A stretch of 64,000 nt of DNA from Rs1 sp036960485. GTDB taxonomy: Bacteria > Pseudomonadota > Gammaproteobacteria > Pseudomonadales > Balneatricaceae. Shown here piece after piece: positions 43,814 through 54,295 of the stretch. The position numbers were made by a program, and so were the translations under genes. Numbering within the stretch: the stretch's first letter is position 1; the number at the start of each line of letters is the position of its first letter. The DNA lies in contig JBALXS010000010.1 in the NCBI GenBank assembly GCA_036960485.1, forward strand, positions 1 to 64,000. Direction: 5' to 3'. The notes under the pieces were generated by a model, which worked only from the letters and a program-made list of their open reading frames with translations, was not told the origin of the DNA and ran no database searches.

Positions 43814-45070
43814 TTAGCCTGCGTTATATAACTTTCTCACTTCATCGGCAATAATAGCAATACCGCGCGTGACAGTACTTTCCTCTCCTGCATAAGAAAC
43901 TCGAATACACTCATTTTTGTGCTGCCAGCTCTCATTTAATCCTACAAAAAAGTTATGTCCTGGCACGACAATTACACCGCGCTTCTTTAATCGTTGATAA
44001 AGCGCTTCACTTGTTATCGGTAAATCCTTAAACCACAGCCATAAAAATATTGCGCCTTCTGGTTTGTGTAATCTAAATGGTAAGCCTTGTAGCTGCTGCT
44101 TGAATAAATTAGCGGCTAAGGTTGAGCGCTGTTGATAAAAAGGTGTGATGTGTTGCTCGCTTAATGTCGTAATCTGATTTTGAGCAAACAATGGCTGACA
44201 AATAGCTGGGCCTAGGGTGCCGCATGCTAGATTAAGTACCGTATTACTATTATTGTAAGCTTGAATGATTTCTTCACTGGCGATAATAATGCCGGTGCGT
44301 ACGCCCGGTAGTCCAAGCTTAGATAAACTCAATACTAAAATGGTATTTTCATTCCAGTGCGGTTTTGCATCATTAAAAATGATACTGGGAAAAGGTAGTC
44401 CGTATGCGCCGTCGATAATGAAAGGGATTTTCTGATCTTGAGCAATTTGGTCTAAATGGGCAATTTCGTTATCGGTCAGTACGTTGCCTGTTGGGTTGGT
44501 GGGTCTAGAAACGCAAAGTGCGGCGATTGAGTCATCAAGATTTAACTGATCAAAGTTAACACGATATTTGAACTCATCATCATCTAATAAATCGATGTTT
44601 GGCTGGGTTGCTGTAAAAAAATTATCACTGGTGCCTAGATCAGCATAGCCTAGGTATTCAGGTGATAACGGGAGATGAATAGAGCGATGGCTATCATCAT
44701 TCATTTTACCAGCGAACATGTTGTAAAGAATAAAGAAAGCACTTTGGCTACCATTGGATACTGCGATATTACGTGCAGTAAGCTGCCAGTTGAATTTGCG
44801 TTTTAGAAAACTTGCCATCTCTGCTAAAAATTGTTTTTCACCTTGAGGTGATTGGTAGCGCCCAAGTAATTGATGACGTTGCAAAGGGTCGTCAATTAAT
44901 GTTTGTAAGCGTTGTCGGAACACGGCTTCCATGGCTGGAATTTGCCCAGGGTTGCCGCCGCCCATTAAGATAGCATTAGGGTTTTCATGTAAAGCATTGC
45001 CTAAATCGTCCATGAGTTCTACGGCACCAGAGCGCGCAGAAAATTTTTCACCAAAAGCTGATAATTTCAA
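43814..45070 (-). CDS. avtA: Valine-pyruvate aminotransferase
   Basis: 418 residues from TTG 45070, which has AGAGGA 6 nt upstream and gives MKLSAFGEKFSARSG, the expected AvtA N-terminus; the open frame runs 15 codons further but adds unrelated hydrophobic residues. LMGGGNPGQIPAMEA (about 34-48), NGSQSAFFILYNMFAG, SRPTNPTGNVL and VLSLSKLGLPGVRTG (Lys of the PLP Schiff base) are present. Transfers the amino group between valine/alanine and 2-oxoisovalerate/pyruvate. Confidence 0.92.
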   Translation of the reverse strand: MKLSAFGEKFSARSGAVELMDDLGNALHENPNAILMGGGNPGQIPAMEAVFRQRLQTLIDDPLQRHQLLGRYQSPQGEKQFLAEMASFLKRKFNWQLTARNIAVSNGSQSAFFILYNMFAGKMNDDSHRSIHLPLSPEYLGYADLGTSDNFFTATQPNIDLLDDDEFKYRVNFDQLNLDDSIAALCVSRPTNPTGNVLTDNEIAHLDQIAQDQKIPFIIDGAYGLPFPSIIFNDAKPHWNENTILVLSLSKLGLPGVRTGIIIASEEIIQAYNNSNTVLNLACGTLGPAICQPLFAQNQITTLSEQHITPFYQQRSTLAANLFKQQLQGLPFRLHKPEGAIFLWLWFKDLPITSEALYQRLKKRGVIVVPGHNFFVGLNESWQHKNECIRVSYAGEESTVTRGIAIIADEVRKLYNAG

Positions 45071-45673
45071 ACCTGTCCTCTCAAATATAAAGCTGAAAAA
45101 GTAAATAAAACACAAGAAGGTAGGTTACCTAGATTTCCGGACAATTCAAGGTTTAGCTTAAGCCAGCTGGCACTATGTAAAAATTCTTAAGCTTTCAATA
45201 TGCTGTGATAAATTGTTTTTTAGTGGACGGGTATGTAAATATTATATTTGTATTGTAACTTGTTGATTTATTATTTATTTTTTAGAGGTGATAATTAGTT
45301 GTGTAAAAATATTAGCTAACTAATATAGATGATTGCTGAGAAAGGCTAGCTGATAAAGCCAATTAATTGGCAAGAAACTGTATTTAAACAATTTATAATG
45401 TATTTGTTGTTGTGGGATTGGGCGGCTAGATAACGGCTTGTATAGTTTAAATGTTGTCGATAAACTGTACTTTCATTTTTGGATCTATCAAGACTGCGCA
45501 ATATACCAACCACTTGTAGTGCTGCTTAAATATTAATTACCATATTTAACTATCTTGATGAATAAGCATTATGCGCTATTCGCGATGATTCTCAATCAAA
45601 CAGTGAATATTCATTAATCGATTTTTATAGCTAAAAATAAATATTAGCCTCTGAATGTTGTATAGGATTGGCA
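45071..45673. other. Divergent intergenic region, nothing named
   Basis: 600 bp between avtA and the GAF-GGDEF-EAL gene, AT-rich. Promoters of both genes are expected; I see no operator or RNA. Confidence 0.4.
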
Positions 45674-47494
45674 ATGAAAAAAAATTGGGATTGGTTAGAT
45701 AACAGTGAATTAATAGAAACCGTTTCTCCTCACGTCTTGTGCCAAGATAAAACGCTCTATACTTTGTTTAACGCTGTTATAAAAACAGCGGAAGCTGCTT
45801 GGGATATGTCTTGTTCAGTCATCCTTTTAGATGTAAAGCAACAGACGCTTCACTCCGCAGCAGCGCCTAGCTTGCCCAGTTTTTATAATAATGCGATCAA
45901 TGGCCTCAAAATTGGTCCAGGCATCGGTTGTTGTGGAACGGCCGCTTTTAGTAAAGAATTAGTGTTGGTTGAGGATATCCAAACCCATCCTTATTGGTCT
46001 GATTATAAAGAGCTCGCAATGCAAGCTGGCTTAGCAGCTTGCTGGTCTACCCCGATACTTAATAGCCAGGGTAGTGTATTAGGAACATTTGCTTGCTATT
46101 TTGCGCAAGTTCGCAAACCAAGTACTAGACAGCTAAGTTTTTTAGAAGGCGCTGGGCAAACACTAGCGATAGCTATTGAACAGCGTCAATTACAAAAAGT
46201 GGTTTCACAGCTTTCTTATTTTGATCCATTAACAGGGTTGCAAAACCGCACTGCGTTTAGAAAATGCTTACAAGAATATATTGATAATCAGCAAAAATTT
46301 GCATTATTGTTTGTTGATTTAGATAACTTTAAAGAAGTAAATGACAGTTTGGGCCACGAAGCCGGTGATAGCCTGATTCAAACTTTAAGTGGGCGATTCA
46401 ATCGAATCGATAATCCAGCGGTTATATTTTCTAGAATTGGTGGGGATGAGTTTACCGTCATTTATAATCAGCCAGTTAATCGCCAACAAGTGTCTGATTT
46501 TGCCCTTGAGCTTATTGAAATTATAAATCAACCGGTTATTTGCAGTGGCAGCCAAGTTGCAGTGGGTGCCAGTATTGGTATCGCATGTTTTCCTGAGCAT
46601 AGTACTGAGCTTTCGCAGCTAATGAAATATGCAGATATAGCCATGTATCATGCAAAAAATAAAGGACGTAACTGTAGCTATTTTTTCGATAGAGAAATGA
46701 GAGTTGCTTTAATGAGCCGCCTTGATATGCAACAAGAGCTGCGTGAAGCAATAACAAAGAAGCAGTTTGATGTTTATTTTCAACCGCAAATTGATAACTT
46801 TGGTCATGAGTTAGTAGGAGTAGAAGCGCTACTTCGTTGGAATCATCCTAATAGAGGTGTACTTGCGGCGGCTGAATTTATTGAGGCGATTGAAATTTGT
46901 GGTTTGAGTAAAAAAATCGATTTATGGGTACTTGAGCAAAGCTGTAAGTTATTAGCAGAGATAGGAGGAAGTTTTACCTTATCCGTTAATATATCTGCTT
47001 CTTATTTATCGCAAACTTGTTTTCCTGAACGTGTTTTCAGTATTTTGCAGCGTACTGGTTTTGTAGCAAACAGACTAGTTTTTGAACTAGTAGAGCGTGC
47101 ATTAATAGCAAACACTGAACTAGCCAAGCCCGTTATGCAAGAGCTTGAAGAGCAAGGCGTGCGTTTTTCAATTGATGATTTTGGCACTGGTTATTCTTCT
47201 TTAAGTTATTTGAAAACGCTGCCAATTAGTGAAGTTAAGATTGATAAAAGTTTTGTGCACGAAGTATGCTATGACAAAATTGATAATGTGATTTGCAGTA
47301 GTTTATGCTGCCTAGCAAAAAAACTAGATTTAACAGTGGTTGCTGAAGGAGTGGAGTGTCTTTCACAAAAACAAGCTTTAGAAGAGATGGGCTGCGACAC
47401 AGTGCAAGGATATTTTATTAGCTATCCACTGCCTTTTACAGAGTTGATTCAATATGCAAAAGAAAAAAATAGCTGTTTAGTCGCGCTAAAGTAG
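45674..47494 (+). CDS. GAF-GGDEF-EAL c-di-GMP signalling protein
   Basis: 606 residues from ATG 45674 (TAGGA 7 nt upstream). GAF domain (about 20-180; GPGIGCCGTAAFSKELVLVEDI and WSTPILNSQGSVLGTFACYF), GGDEF (about 185-345, RIGGDEFTVIY), EAL (about 350-600, VEALLRW, SIDDFGTGYSSLSY, VVAEGVE). No membrane segment, so a cytosolic sensor. Both catalytic motifs are intact. Third GGDEF-EAL protein in the window, with the shortest architecture. Confidence 0.93.
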   Translation: MKKNWDWLDNSELIETVSPHVLCQDKTLYTLFNAVIKTAEAAWDMSCSVILLDVKQQTLHSAAAPSLPSFYNNAINGLKIGPGIGCCGTAAFSKELVLVEDIQTHPYWSDYKELAMQAGLAACWSTPILNSQGSVLGTFACYFAQVRKPSTRQLSFLEGAGQTLAIAIEQRQLQKVVSQLSYFDPLTGLQNRTAFRKCLQEYIDNQQKFALLFVDLDNFKEVNDSLGHEAGDSLIQTLSGRFNRIDNPAVIFSRIGGDEFTVIYNQPVNRQQVSDFALELIEIINQPVICSGSQVAVGASIGIACFPEHSTELSQLMKYADIAMYHAKNKGRNCSYFFDREMRVALMSRLDMQQELREAITKKQFDVYFQPQIDNFGHELVGVEALLRWNHPNRGVLAAAEFIEAIEICGLSKKIDLWVLEQSCKLLAEIGGSFTLSVNISASYLSQTCFPERVFSILQRTGFVANRLVFELVERALIANTELAKPVMQELEEQGVRFSIDDFGTGYSSLSYLKTLPISEVKIDKSFVHEVCYDKIDNVICSSLCCLAKKLDLTVVAEGVECLSQKQALEEMGCDTVQGYFISYPLPFTELIQYAKEKNSCLVALK

Positions 47495-47747
47495 TTAGTT
47501 CAAGCTTGTGTCAGTATACTTTTCGTCTAGTTAGTATACATAATCGGCAAATAGATGAAGAGTTTATAGGTATAGATTCACAGTGTTCTGGCAGAGCAGG
47601 ATATGAAGGTGAAGATTGGCAAAATACAAAGGTAGATTCTCACAAATAGCTTATCGCCAGTAGATTAATCTATTCTTTTGTAATAGATGGCTATAGCTCA
47701 TGCACTAGCCATCAATAAATATAAATAAGCATTGGATCGCAAGCTTA

Positions 47748-48539
47748 TTAAACTTGTTCTGCCCTTAAAAATACCCAGTCATTTGCTGAGGATTGTTCAG
47801 GGCTATAATAATACCCTGCGTAGTCAAACCCTTTCAGTAAGCTAGCATCTGTAATACGTTTATCGATAATATAACGTACCATCATGCCGCGCGCTTTTTT
47901 AGCAAAAAAGCTGATGATTTTGTATTGGCCGTTCTTTTGATCTTTAAAAATAGGAGTAATCAAACGCGCATTAAGCGCCTTAGGTTGCACCGCTTTAAAG
48001 TACTCGTTTGAGGCCAAGTTAATCAGCACTGCTTGATCTTTACTATCTATACTCAGCTTAGCAGTATTTTCATTAATTTGATTAGTGAGTGTGCTGCCCC
48101 AAAACTGATAGAGGTTCTCTTTGCTTTGCAGCTTAAGTTTAGTGCCCATTTCTAAACGATAAGGCTGAATCAAATCTAAAGGTTGGAGTAATCCATAAAG
48201 CCCAGAAAGAATGCGTAAATGTTTTTGAGCAAAATTGAAGTCTTGTTCATTTAGCGTCTGTGCATCTAAGCCGGTATATACATCGCCTTTGAAAGCCAAT
48301 ATTGCTTGCTTGGCGTTATCAGGTGTAAAAGGTAATTGCCAAGAGCCGAAACGTGCCACGTTTAATGCAGCGAGTTTGTCGCTCAGTTTCATAAGAGAGG
48401 CCACATCTTGCACAGATTTCTTTTCCAAATTGTCAATTAAGCTCTGTGACTTATCCAAAAATGCTGCTTGGCTGTAAGTGTCAGTAATTGCTGGCGTTTC
48501 AAAATCTAATGTTTTGGCGGGGGAGATAACAATTTGCAT
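47748..48539 (-). CDS. yaaA: Peroxide stress protein YaaA
   Basis: 263 residues. MQIVISPAKTLDFETP at the start, LRILSGLYGLLQPLDLIQPYRLEMGTKL (about 109-136) and INLASNEYFKAV, KIISFFAKKARGMMVRYII are the conserved YaaA (DUF328) blocks. Lowers free iron and protects DNA during peroxide stress; in E. coli it is OxyR-controlled. Single gene. Confidence 0.95.
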   Translation of the reverse strand: MQIVISPAKTLDFETPAITDTYSQAAFLDKSQSLIDNLEKKSVQDVASLMKLSDKLAALNVARFGSWQLPFTPDNAKQAILAFKGDVYTGLDAQTLNEQDFNFAQKHLRILSGLYGLLQPLDLIQPYRLEMGTKLKLQSKENLYQFWGSTLTNQINENTAKLSIDSKDQAVLINLASNEYFKAVQPKALNARLITPIFKDQKNGQYKIISFFAKKARGMMVRYIIDKRITDASLLKGFDYAGYYYSPEQSSANDWVFLRAEQV

Positions 48540-48776
48540 TCATTTTACCTTCTAGTAAATCAAGTGCCCTTTGTAACACTAGTTTATAAAGGATTAAAGT
48601 AATTATAAAAATATTACTGCACATTTATTTTCAGAGATTGAAATTCCAGTAGCGGTCACTATATAAATTAGTATATATAAACACTAAATTGATAAATGTA
48701 ATATTTACAGCTTTGAATCAAGAATAGCGTTAAGTCACCTGTGCTCCTAGTGTATGATGCTGCAATGATTAAAATT

Positions 48777-48797
48777 AACTTCATAAAATGAAGTTGT
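48777..48797. promoter_or_regulatory. Palindrome upstream of trpS
   Basis: AACTTCAT-AA-AATGAAGTT lies 13 bp before the trpS start, overlapping where the ribosome site (AAGGAA) begins. It could be an operator or a small hairpin near the start codon; I know no regulator for it. Confidence 0.4.
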
Positions 48798-48809
48798 TAA
48801 GGAATTTAT

Positions 48810-50090
48810 ATGTCGAAGAAAACAGTTTTAACCGGTATTACCACCTCGGGAACACCCCATATAGGTAACTATTTAGGGGCAATAAAGCCTGCAATTGAGG
48901 CGAGTGAGAATTCAGATAACGAAAGTTTTTTCTTTTTAGCTGATTATCATGCATTAATTAAATGTCATGACCCGCAGCGGGTAGCGCAATCTTCAAGAGA
49001 AATAGCGGCAACTTGGTTGGCAATGGGCTTAGATACTGATAAGGCGACTTTTTATCGCCAAAGTGATATCCCTGAAATTCCAGAGCTCACTTGGATTTTA
49101 ACCTGTATGACGTCAAAAGGGTTAATGAATCGATCTCACGCCTATAAAGCGTCTGTCGATGCTAACCAAGAAGCGGGTAAAGCTGAGTTGGATGATGGTA
49201 TCACTATGGGATTGTTCAGTTACCCAATGCTGATGGCTGCTGATATTTTGATGTTTAATGCGGATATCGTACCTGTAGGTAAAGATCAGATTCAACACAT
49301 TGAAATGACGAGAGATATAGCAGGGCGCTTCAACAGTACCTATAAAAAGCTGTTCAACTTACCTGATGCGCAAGTTGATGAGGAAACTCAGCTTATTCCA
49401 GGGCTAGATGGGCGTAAAATGTCGAAGAGTTACGACAATACCTTGCCACTGTTTAGTGAACCTGATGATTTATATAAGCTGATCAAGCAAATTGATACAG
49501 ATTCAAAGTTACCCGGTGAAGCCAAAGATCCTGACAGCAGTACGGTTTTTCAGCTATATAACTGCTTTGCTAATCAAGATGAAGCCGCTTACATGCGCGA
49601 CCAGTTTGCCAACGGTATTGCTTGGGGAGATGCTAAAAAAGAATTATTTGAGTTTTTAGATGCCAAACTTGCCACCCCTAGAGAAGAGTACAAGCGTTTG
49701 ATGCTTGATCTACCTTTCGTTGAATCGGTATTGCTAAAAGGAGCTGAAAAAGCGAGAAAAATTTCAGCTCCCTTTATGGATGAAGTGCGCATCGCTGCCG
49801 GAATTCGCCCGTTACCTTTTGTTGATACACAGCAAGCGGTGATAGTTAAAAAAGAAAAAAGTGCTGAAGCGTTAGATCGCGCTGCACAAGGTAAGCGTCG
49901 TGGCATTTTAATGCAGTTAAAGAAGGTGCTAGAAACAGTGGCAAATAGCGATGATCAAGCAGCAGCAGCTGAGCTTTTAATTGCCGACAAAACAGCCGCG
50001 TTATCGACAATGAAAGGAAAATCAAAAGACAAAGCAGAAAACGAATTGTCGGTACTGCAAGAAGAGTTGGCGCAGTACCTAGCGCCTTAG
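48810..50090 (+). CDS. trpS: Tryptophan-tRNA ligase
   Basis: 426 residues. TPHIGN (15-20) is the HIGH box and KMSKS (203-207) is canonical; the tryptophan pocket GLFSYPMLMAADIL and GKDQIQHIEMTRDI are intact. It is about 90 residues longer than E. coli TrpS, with a charged helical C-terminal extension (about 355-426, rich in KKEKSAEALDRAA, KGKSKDKAENELS). Charges tRNA-Trp in the cytoplasm. AAGGAA 6 nt before the ATG. Another TrpS copy elsewhere cannot be excluded. Confidence 0.95.
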   Translation: MSKKTVLTGITTSGTPHIGNYLGAIKPAIEASENSDNESFFFLADYHALIKCHDPQRVAQSSREIAATWLAMGLDTDKATFYRQSDIPEIPELTWILTCMTSKGLMNRSHAYKASVDANQEAGKAELDDGITMGLFSYPMLMAADILMFNADIVPVGKDQIQHIEMTRDIAGRFNSTYKKLFNLPDAQVDEETQLIPGLDGRKMSKSYDNTLPLFSEPDDLYKLIKQIDTDSKLPGEAKDPDSSTVFQLYNCFANQDEAAYMRDQFANGIAWGDAKKELFEFLDAKLATPREEYKRLMLDLPFVESVLLKGAEKARKISAPFMDEVRIAAGIRPLPFVDTQQAVIVKKEKSAEALDRAAQGKRRGILMQLKKVLETVANSDDQAAAAELLIADKTAALSTMKGKSKDKAENELSVLQEELAQYLAP

Positions 50091-50298
50091 AGTTAAAAAA
50101 GCTTAGAGCTAAAGAGAGCATGCAAAAAAACCTTTTAGGCTGTGTTTATATACTAAACTTAAAACATAAGTATCGACGTATTTAGATAGCAATGCAGCAG
50201 ATAAGCTAATAAAAAAGTGTGCATCGATTAATTGATACGCAAAAGTAAATGTTAAAGCCAATGAGCAATCAACGGCTTTAACTGTCGAGGTTAGGTCA

Positions 50299-51120
50299 AT
50301 GTTTAGTACCTTAATTACAGCACAGCAACTAGCAGATAATTACCACAGTGATAACTGGGTTATTTTAGATTGTCGGTTTGATTTGATGGATATCGATAAA
50401 GGGCAATTAGCTTATCAACAAGGGCATATTGAGGGTGCGCAGTATATTGATTTAAACCAACAGCTATCTGGAGTCGTTACAGCACAGTCTGGGCGTCATC
50501 CTCTGCCAGTCATCGCTGATATTACGCATTTGTTATCGCAGTGCGGTGTCGGCGCGGATACACAAGTGGTTGTTTATGATGATTGCTCTGGTGCTATGTC
50601 TGCAAGAGCTTGGTGGTTGTTGCAATGGCTTGGTCATGAGAATGTAGCGGTTTTAGATGGTGGCATCGATGCTTGGCTCGACGCATCGCTTACCTTGACG
50701 AAAACGGTTCCTACAATCCAAAGTGCACATTTTGTACGCCGCAGCTCATTTTTCTTAGCGGTTACCACAGATCAGATATGTAGTGGTGATTATCAATTAA
50801 TTGATGCAAGAGCCACCGCCAGATTTAACGGTGAAGTAGAGCCTATTGATCCAATAGCAGGGCATATTCCCAATGCATTAAATCGCCCTTTTACCCATAA
50901 TTTAGCGCCCAATAAGTGTTTTAAATCAGCGCTTGAGTTACAAGTAATGTGGTCGCCATTGGCACAAGATGATAGCGTTCATATGTGTGGCTCAGGTGTT
51001 ACTGCCTGTCATAACTTGTTAGCGATGCGCCATGCAGGTTTAGCAGTCACTAAATTGTATGTAGGTTCTTGGAGTGAATGGATTAAAGATTCAGCCAGAG
51101 CTATTGAGAAATTATCTTGA
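50299..51120 (+). CDS. sseA: 3-mercaptopyruvate sulfurtransferase-like rhodanese
   Basis: 273 residues, two rhodanese domains; the active loop is CGSGVTA with Cys 230, the CGSGVT form of 3-mercaptopyruvate sulfurtransferases rather than thiosulfate rhodaneses. The N-terminal domain lacks a catalytic Cys at the equivalent site (DDCSGAMSARAWW has a Cys two residues off), as usual. Moves sulphur to cyanide or thiols. GAGGTTAGGTCA precedes the ATG. Confidence 0.88.
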   Translation: MFSTLITAQQLADNYHSDNWVILDCRFDLMDIDKGQLAYQQGHIEGAQYIDLNQQLSGVVTAQSGRHPLPVIADITHLLSQCGVGADTQVVVYDDCSGAMSARAWWLLQWLGHENVAVLDGGIDAWLDASLTLTKTVPTIQSAHFVRRSSFFLAVTTDQICSGDYQLIDARATARFNGEVEPIDPIAGHIPNALNRPFTHNLAPNKCFKSALELQVMWSPLAQDDSVHMCGSGVTACHNLLAMRHAGLAVTKLYVGSWSEWIKDSARAIEKLS

Positions 51121-51187
51121 AGTAACGCTCTTTTTGAATGTAATGTTCAAAGCGGTACACACAGTCAATTAATAAAAGAGGAAAGTT

Positions 51188-52126
51188 GTGAAGCATAATA
51201 TCGATATTATCCAGCAGGGCATCATTGCGCCAGCCAGTGCAAATGCACTTTTTATTACGCTTAATAAATTAACAGCTAGTGCTGATGTAAATGCTGTAAA
51301 GCAAGCAATTTCAGAGTTGCCAGCGCAGTTAGCCAAGATGCAAACAGCTTTTGAAGATGCGGGACTACTGTTAACTATTGGCTTAAGTAGCAGCTACTGG
51401 GATAGTTTAGAGCTTGCGCAAAAGCCTGAAAAGTTACAGCCTTTTCAAACGATCAGTAATGCACAAGTCACTATGCCTGCCACTGATGCAGATATGCTGC
51501 TGCATATTCGCTCTGCACGTCATGATGTTAATTATCATTTGGCACTAGAGTTATGTGAATTACTTAAAGCTTATTTACACGTTGATGAAATGGTACATGG
51601 CTTTAAGTATATGGATAGCCGCGATTTCACTGGCTTTGTGGATGGTACAGAAAATCCAGAAGGTGAAAGTCGCCAAGCGGTAGCATTAGTCAATGATGAT
51701 CAGCATTTTAATGGTGGCAGCTATATTCATATTCAAAAGTATCATCATGACCTTGCTGCTTGGAAAAAAATTGCTCTAAAACAGCAAGAAGATAGTTATG
51801 GGCGTACCAAAAAAGATAATGATGAATATGCAGGTACTGATAAGCTAAATAGTGCGCACACTAAAAGAGCTTCTGTAAAAGATAGTGCCGCTAACAGTAT
51901 TGAAATTTTACGCCACAGCTTGCCTTTCGGCAATTTAAAGCACAGCGGTTTGTTGTTTGCCAGCTACGCAGCAAGCCCTGATAACTTTAATTTAATGCTG
52001 CAAAGTATGTGTAATATTGATGAGCACGGTGATGCTGATAAAATACTGCATATTACCAGTGCGGTTACCGGCGATGCTTTTTTTGCGCCAAACTTAGCTT
52101 GGTTTGAAAGTTTGGCAAAAAGCTAA
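51188..52126 (+). CDS. DyP-type peroxidase (YfeX-like)
   Basis: 312 residues. GFVDGTENP (about 154-162) is the GxxDG distal motif with the catalytic Asp, HTKRAS (His of the iron ligand, about 218-223) and LLFASYAASPDNF complete the DyP pattern; QKYHHDLAAWKKI fits YfeX-type class B enzymes. No Tat or Sec signal, so cytosolic; haem-dependent peroxide oxidation of unknown substrate. GAGGAAAG precedes the GTG start. Confidence 0.92.
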   Translation: MKHNIDIIQQGIIAPASANALFITLNKLTASADVNAVKQAISELPAQLAKMQTAFEDAGLLLTIGLSSSYWDSLELAQKPEKLQPFQTISNAQVTMPATDADMLLHIRSARHDVNYHLALELCELLKAYLHVDEMVHGFKYMDSRDFTGFVDGTENPEGESRQAVALVNDDQHFNGGSYIHIQKYHHDLAAWKKIALKQQEDSYGRTKKDNDEYAGTDKLNSAHTKRASVKDSAANSIEILRHSLPFGNLKHSGLLFASYAASPDNFNLMLQSMCNIDEHGDADKILHITSAVTGDAFFAPNLAWFESLAKS

Positions 52127-52271
52127 AAACAGCGGTTAAATTTTGCAAAGGAGTGTGCTTTCATAAACGAATGCGAGCACGCTTTATCATCAATCTCTCT
52201 TATTTAAAACCACCTTCAAAAAATCTCTCATTAATCAAGTAAGCAATCACACAAACAAACAAGGGAACATC

Positions 52272-52928
52272 ATGTCTACTACTGTCACATTATATGGTTT
52301 AGGACCTTCGCGCTCATTTCGCGCGCTATGGGCGTTAGAAGAAGCAAGAATTGCTTACGATTATGTAGAGCTTGATTTTAGTGATCAAGGCGACAGCGGC
52401 AGATTTGGCTCACACTACAGCGATTTAAATACACAAGGGAAAGTGCCTACGCTGGTGGTCAGCGATACTGCTGAAAAAACTGCACCTTTGGTGTTAACAG
52501 AAAGTGCGGCGATTGTTAATTACATCGCTTGTATGAGTGACGATTTGCAGCTAAAGCCTGAGGAAGGTACTGTGTTGCGAGCTAAATATGATGAGATGTG
52601 CTTTTTTATTCTTTGTGAGTTAGAGCAGCCTTTATGGACTACGGGCAAGCACAAATTTGCCTTACCTGAAGAGTATAGAGTGCCAGAAATTTTGAGCACT
52701 ACCGTTGCCTATGAGTTTGCAAAGGCGCAAAAAACGTTATTAGCGCTAATGCAAGGTAGGGATTTTGCCGTGGGCAATAGTTTTACCATGGCTGACATTA
52801 TGCTAGCGCAAACAGTGGGTTGGGCATATAGATTTGAGTTTGCGGTAGATGAGAGGTTGTTGGCTTACAGAGAGCGGATTATACAGCGAGATTCGTTTGT
52901 AAGAGCAACACAAGTTATCACTAAATAA
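52272..52928 (+). CDS. Glutathione S-transferase
   Basis: 218 residues. An N-terminal thioredoxin-like half (TLYGLGPSRSFRALWALEEARIAYDYVELD, Ser at the catalytic position) with GKVPTLV and LTESAAIVNYI, then a helical C-terminal half with FTMADIMLAQTVGW. Conjugates glutathione or isomerises substrates; specificity unknown. AAGGGAA 6 nt before the ATG. Confidence 0.92.
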   Translation: MSTTVTLYGLGPSRSFRALWALEEARIAYDYVELDFSDQGDSGRFGSHYSDLNTQGKVPTLVVSDTAEKTAPLVLTESAAIVNYIACMSDDLQLKPEEGTVLRAKYDEMCFFILCELEQPLWTTGKHKFALPEEYRVPEILSTTVAYEFAKAQKTLLALMQGRDFAVGNSFTMADIMLAQTVGWAYRFEFAVDERLLAYRERIIQRDSFVRATQVITK

Positions 52929-53002
52929 CCTGTATTGCCGCTTGGCTTGGCTACACAAGCATTAGCTACACAAGAATATGTATAGCTAGGTGTAATTATT
53001 GC

Positions 53003-54295
53003 TTATTTACTTTTGCTTTTACTCTTACTTTTGAATTTAGTGATTTTTAAGCCTCTTTTTATAGGAGTGCTTGAATCACGTTCAATCTTAGTGTGAGTTG
53101 CTTTATTGCTTGGCGCCTTACGACGTCCTTTAGCGATGTTTTTACGCAATGTTTCGCGATTACCTACATCGTAGCCAGGCATGTGTATGCGTTTTACTTT
53201 AGTGCCTATTAAGGTTTCAATATTGCTTAAAGTACGCTCTTCTTCGCGTGAAACAAATGAAATAGCATAGCCTTTGTTTCCAGCGCGGCCAGTACGACCG
53301 ATACGATGCACGTAATCCTCTGCTAAATAAGGCAGGTTATAGTTAACGACGTATTCAAGCCCTGGAATATCTAGGCCGCGAGCGGCGACTTCAGTCGCAA
53401 TTAAAACTTGTACTTTTCCAGCTTTGAAATCAGCAAGCGCACGACGTCGGGTTCCCTGTGTTTTATCGCCATGGCATAAAGCCGTAGTAACACCGGTGTT
53501 TTTAAGCTTGAAAACAAGGCTGTCTGCCTGGGCTTTAGTGCTGGTAAATACTAATACTTGGAACCAGTTGAATTTATGGATTAGCTCGCTAAATAAGTCT
53601 GCTTTACGACGCTCTTCAACAGGATAAACCACATGGTCTACAGTATCAGCTGCTACATTTAACTTAGCGGCGCGCACTTCAACTTGCTGCTTTAATATTG
53701 ATCTGGATAAGGTATTAACATCTGCCGAGATAGTTGCTGAAAACAACATGGTTTGACGCTTATCTGGAGTGTGTCTTAAAATAGTAGCAACATCTGCGAC
53801 AAAGCCCATATCTAACATACGGTCAGCTTCATCAAGTACTACAAATTCAGTGCGTGATAAATTGATATTGCATTTCACAATGTGTTCTAACAATCGCCCA
53901 GGGGTCGCAATTAAAATATCGACGCCGCGCTGCATTTTCTTTTTCTGAGAGTCCATATTAACGCCACCAAAGTAAGCACTAATAGACAAATCTAAGAATT
54001 GAGCGTAACGGTTAATCGTTTCTGCAAGTTGCTCAGCTAATTCACGAGTAGGGGTGAGGATAACCGCGCGGGTGTAACCTGCTTCAACGGTTTTAGGCTT
54101 ATCAACTATTTGTTGTAAAATAGGTATCGCAAAAGCGGCTGTCTTACCAGTGCCAGTTTGTGCATTGGCAAGAACATCTTTGCCGCGACGCGCAGGTACG
54201 ATTGCTTTTTGTTGCACCGGCGTCATATCAGAGTACCCACAAGCGTCAAGTGCTTGTTGGATTGGTGGGGCTAAATCTAAGGCTATAAACTTCAT
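53003..54295 (-). CDS. DEAD-box RNA helicase (RhlE-like)
   Basis: 430 residues from ATG 54295 (the frame starts 14 codons earlier without added family sequence). AQTGTGKT, PTRELAEQLAE, GVDILIATPGRLLEH, VLDEADRMLDMGF, SATI and HRIGRTGRAGNKG are the full motif set; the C-terminal 60 residues are basic with KSKSKSKSK. This matches RhlE-type helicases, which act in ribosome assembly and RNA turnover. Confidence 0.92.
   Translation of the reverse strand: MKFIALDLAPPIQQALDACGYSDMTPVQQKAIVPARRGKDVLANAQTGTGKTAAFAIPILQQIVDKPKTVEAGYTRAVILTPTRELAEQLAETINRYAQFLDLSISAYFGGVNMDSQKKKMQRGVDILIATPGRLLEHIVKCNINLSRTEFVVLDEADRMLDMGFVADVATILRHTPDKRQTMLFSATISADVNTLSRSILKQQVEVRAAKLNVAADTVDHVVYPVEERRKADLFSELIHKFNWFQVLVFTSTKAQADSLVFKLKNTGVTTALCHGDKTQGTRRRALADFKAGKVQVLIATEVAARGLDIPGLEYVVNYNLPYLAEDYVHRIGRTGRAGNKGYAISFVSREEERTLSNIETLIGTKVKRIHMPGYDVGNRETLRKNIAKGRRKAPSNKATHTKIERDSSTPIKRGLKITKFKSKSKSKSK

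Noticed and set aside
17583..47494. The three GGDEF-EAL genes as one signalling locus
   Set aside because: They are far apart, on different strands, with different sensors and no shared neighbours.
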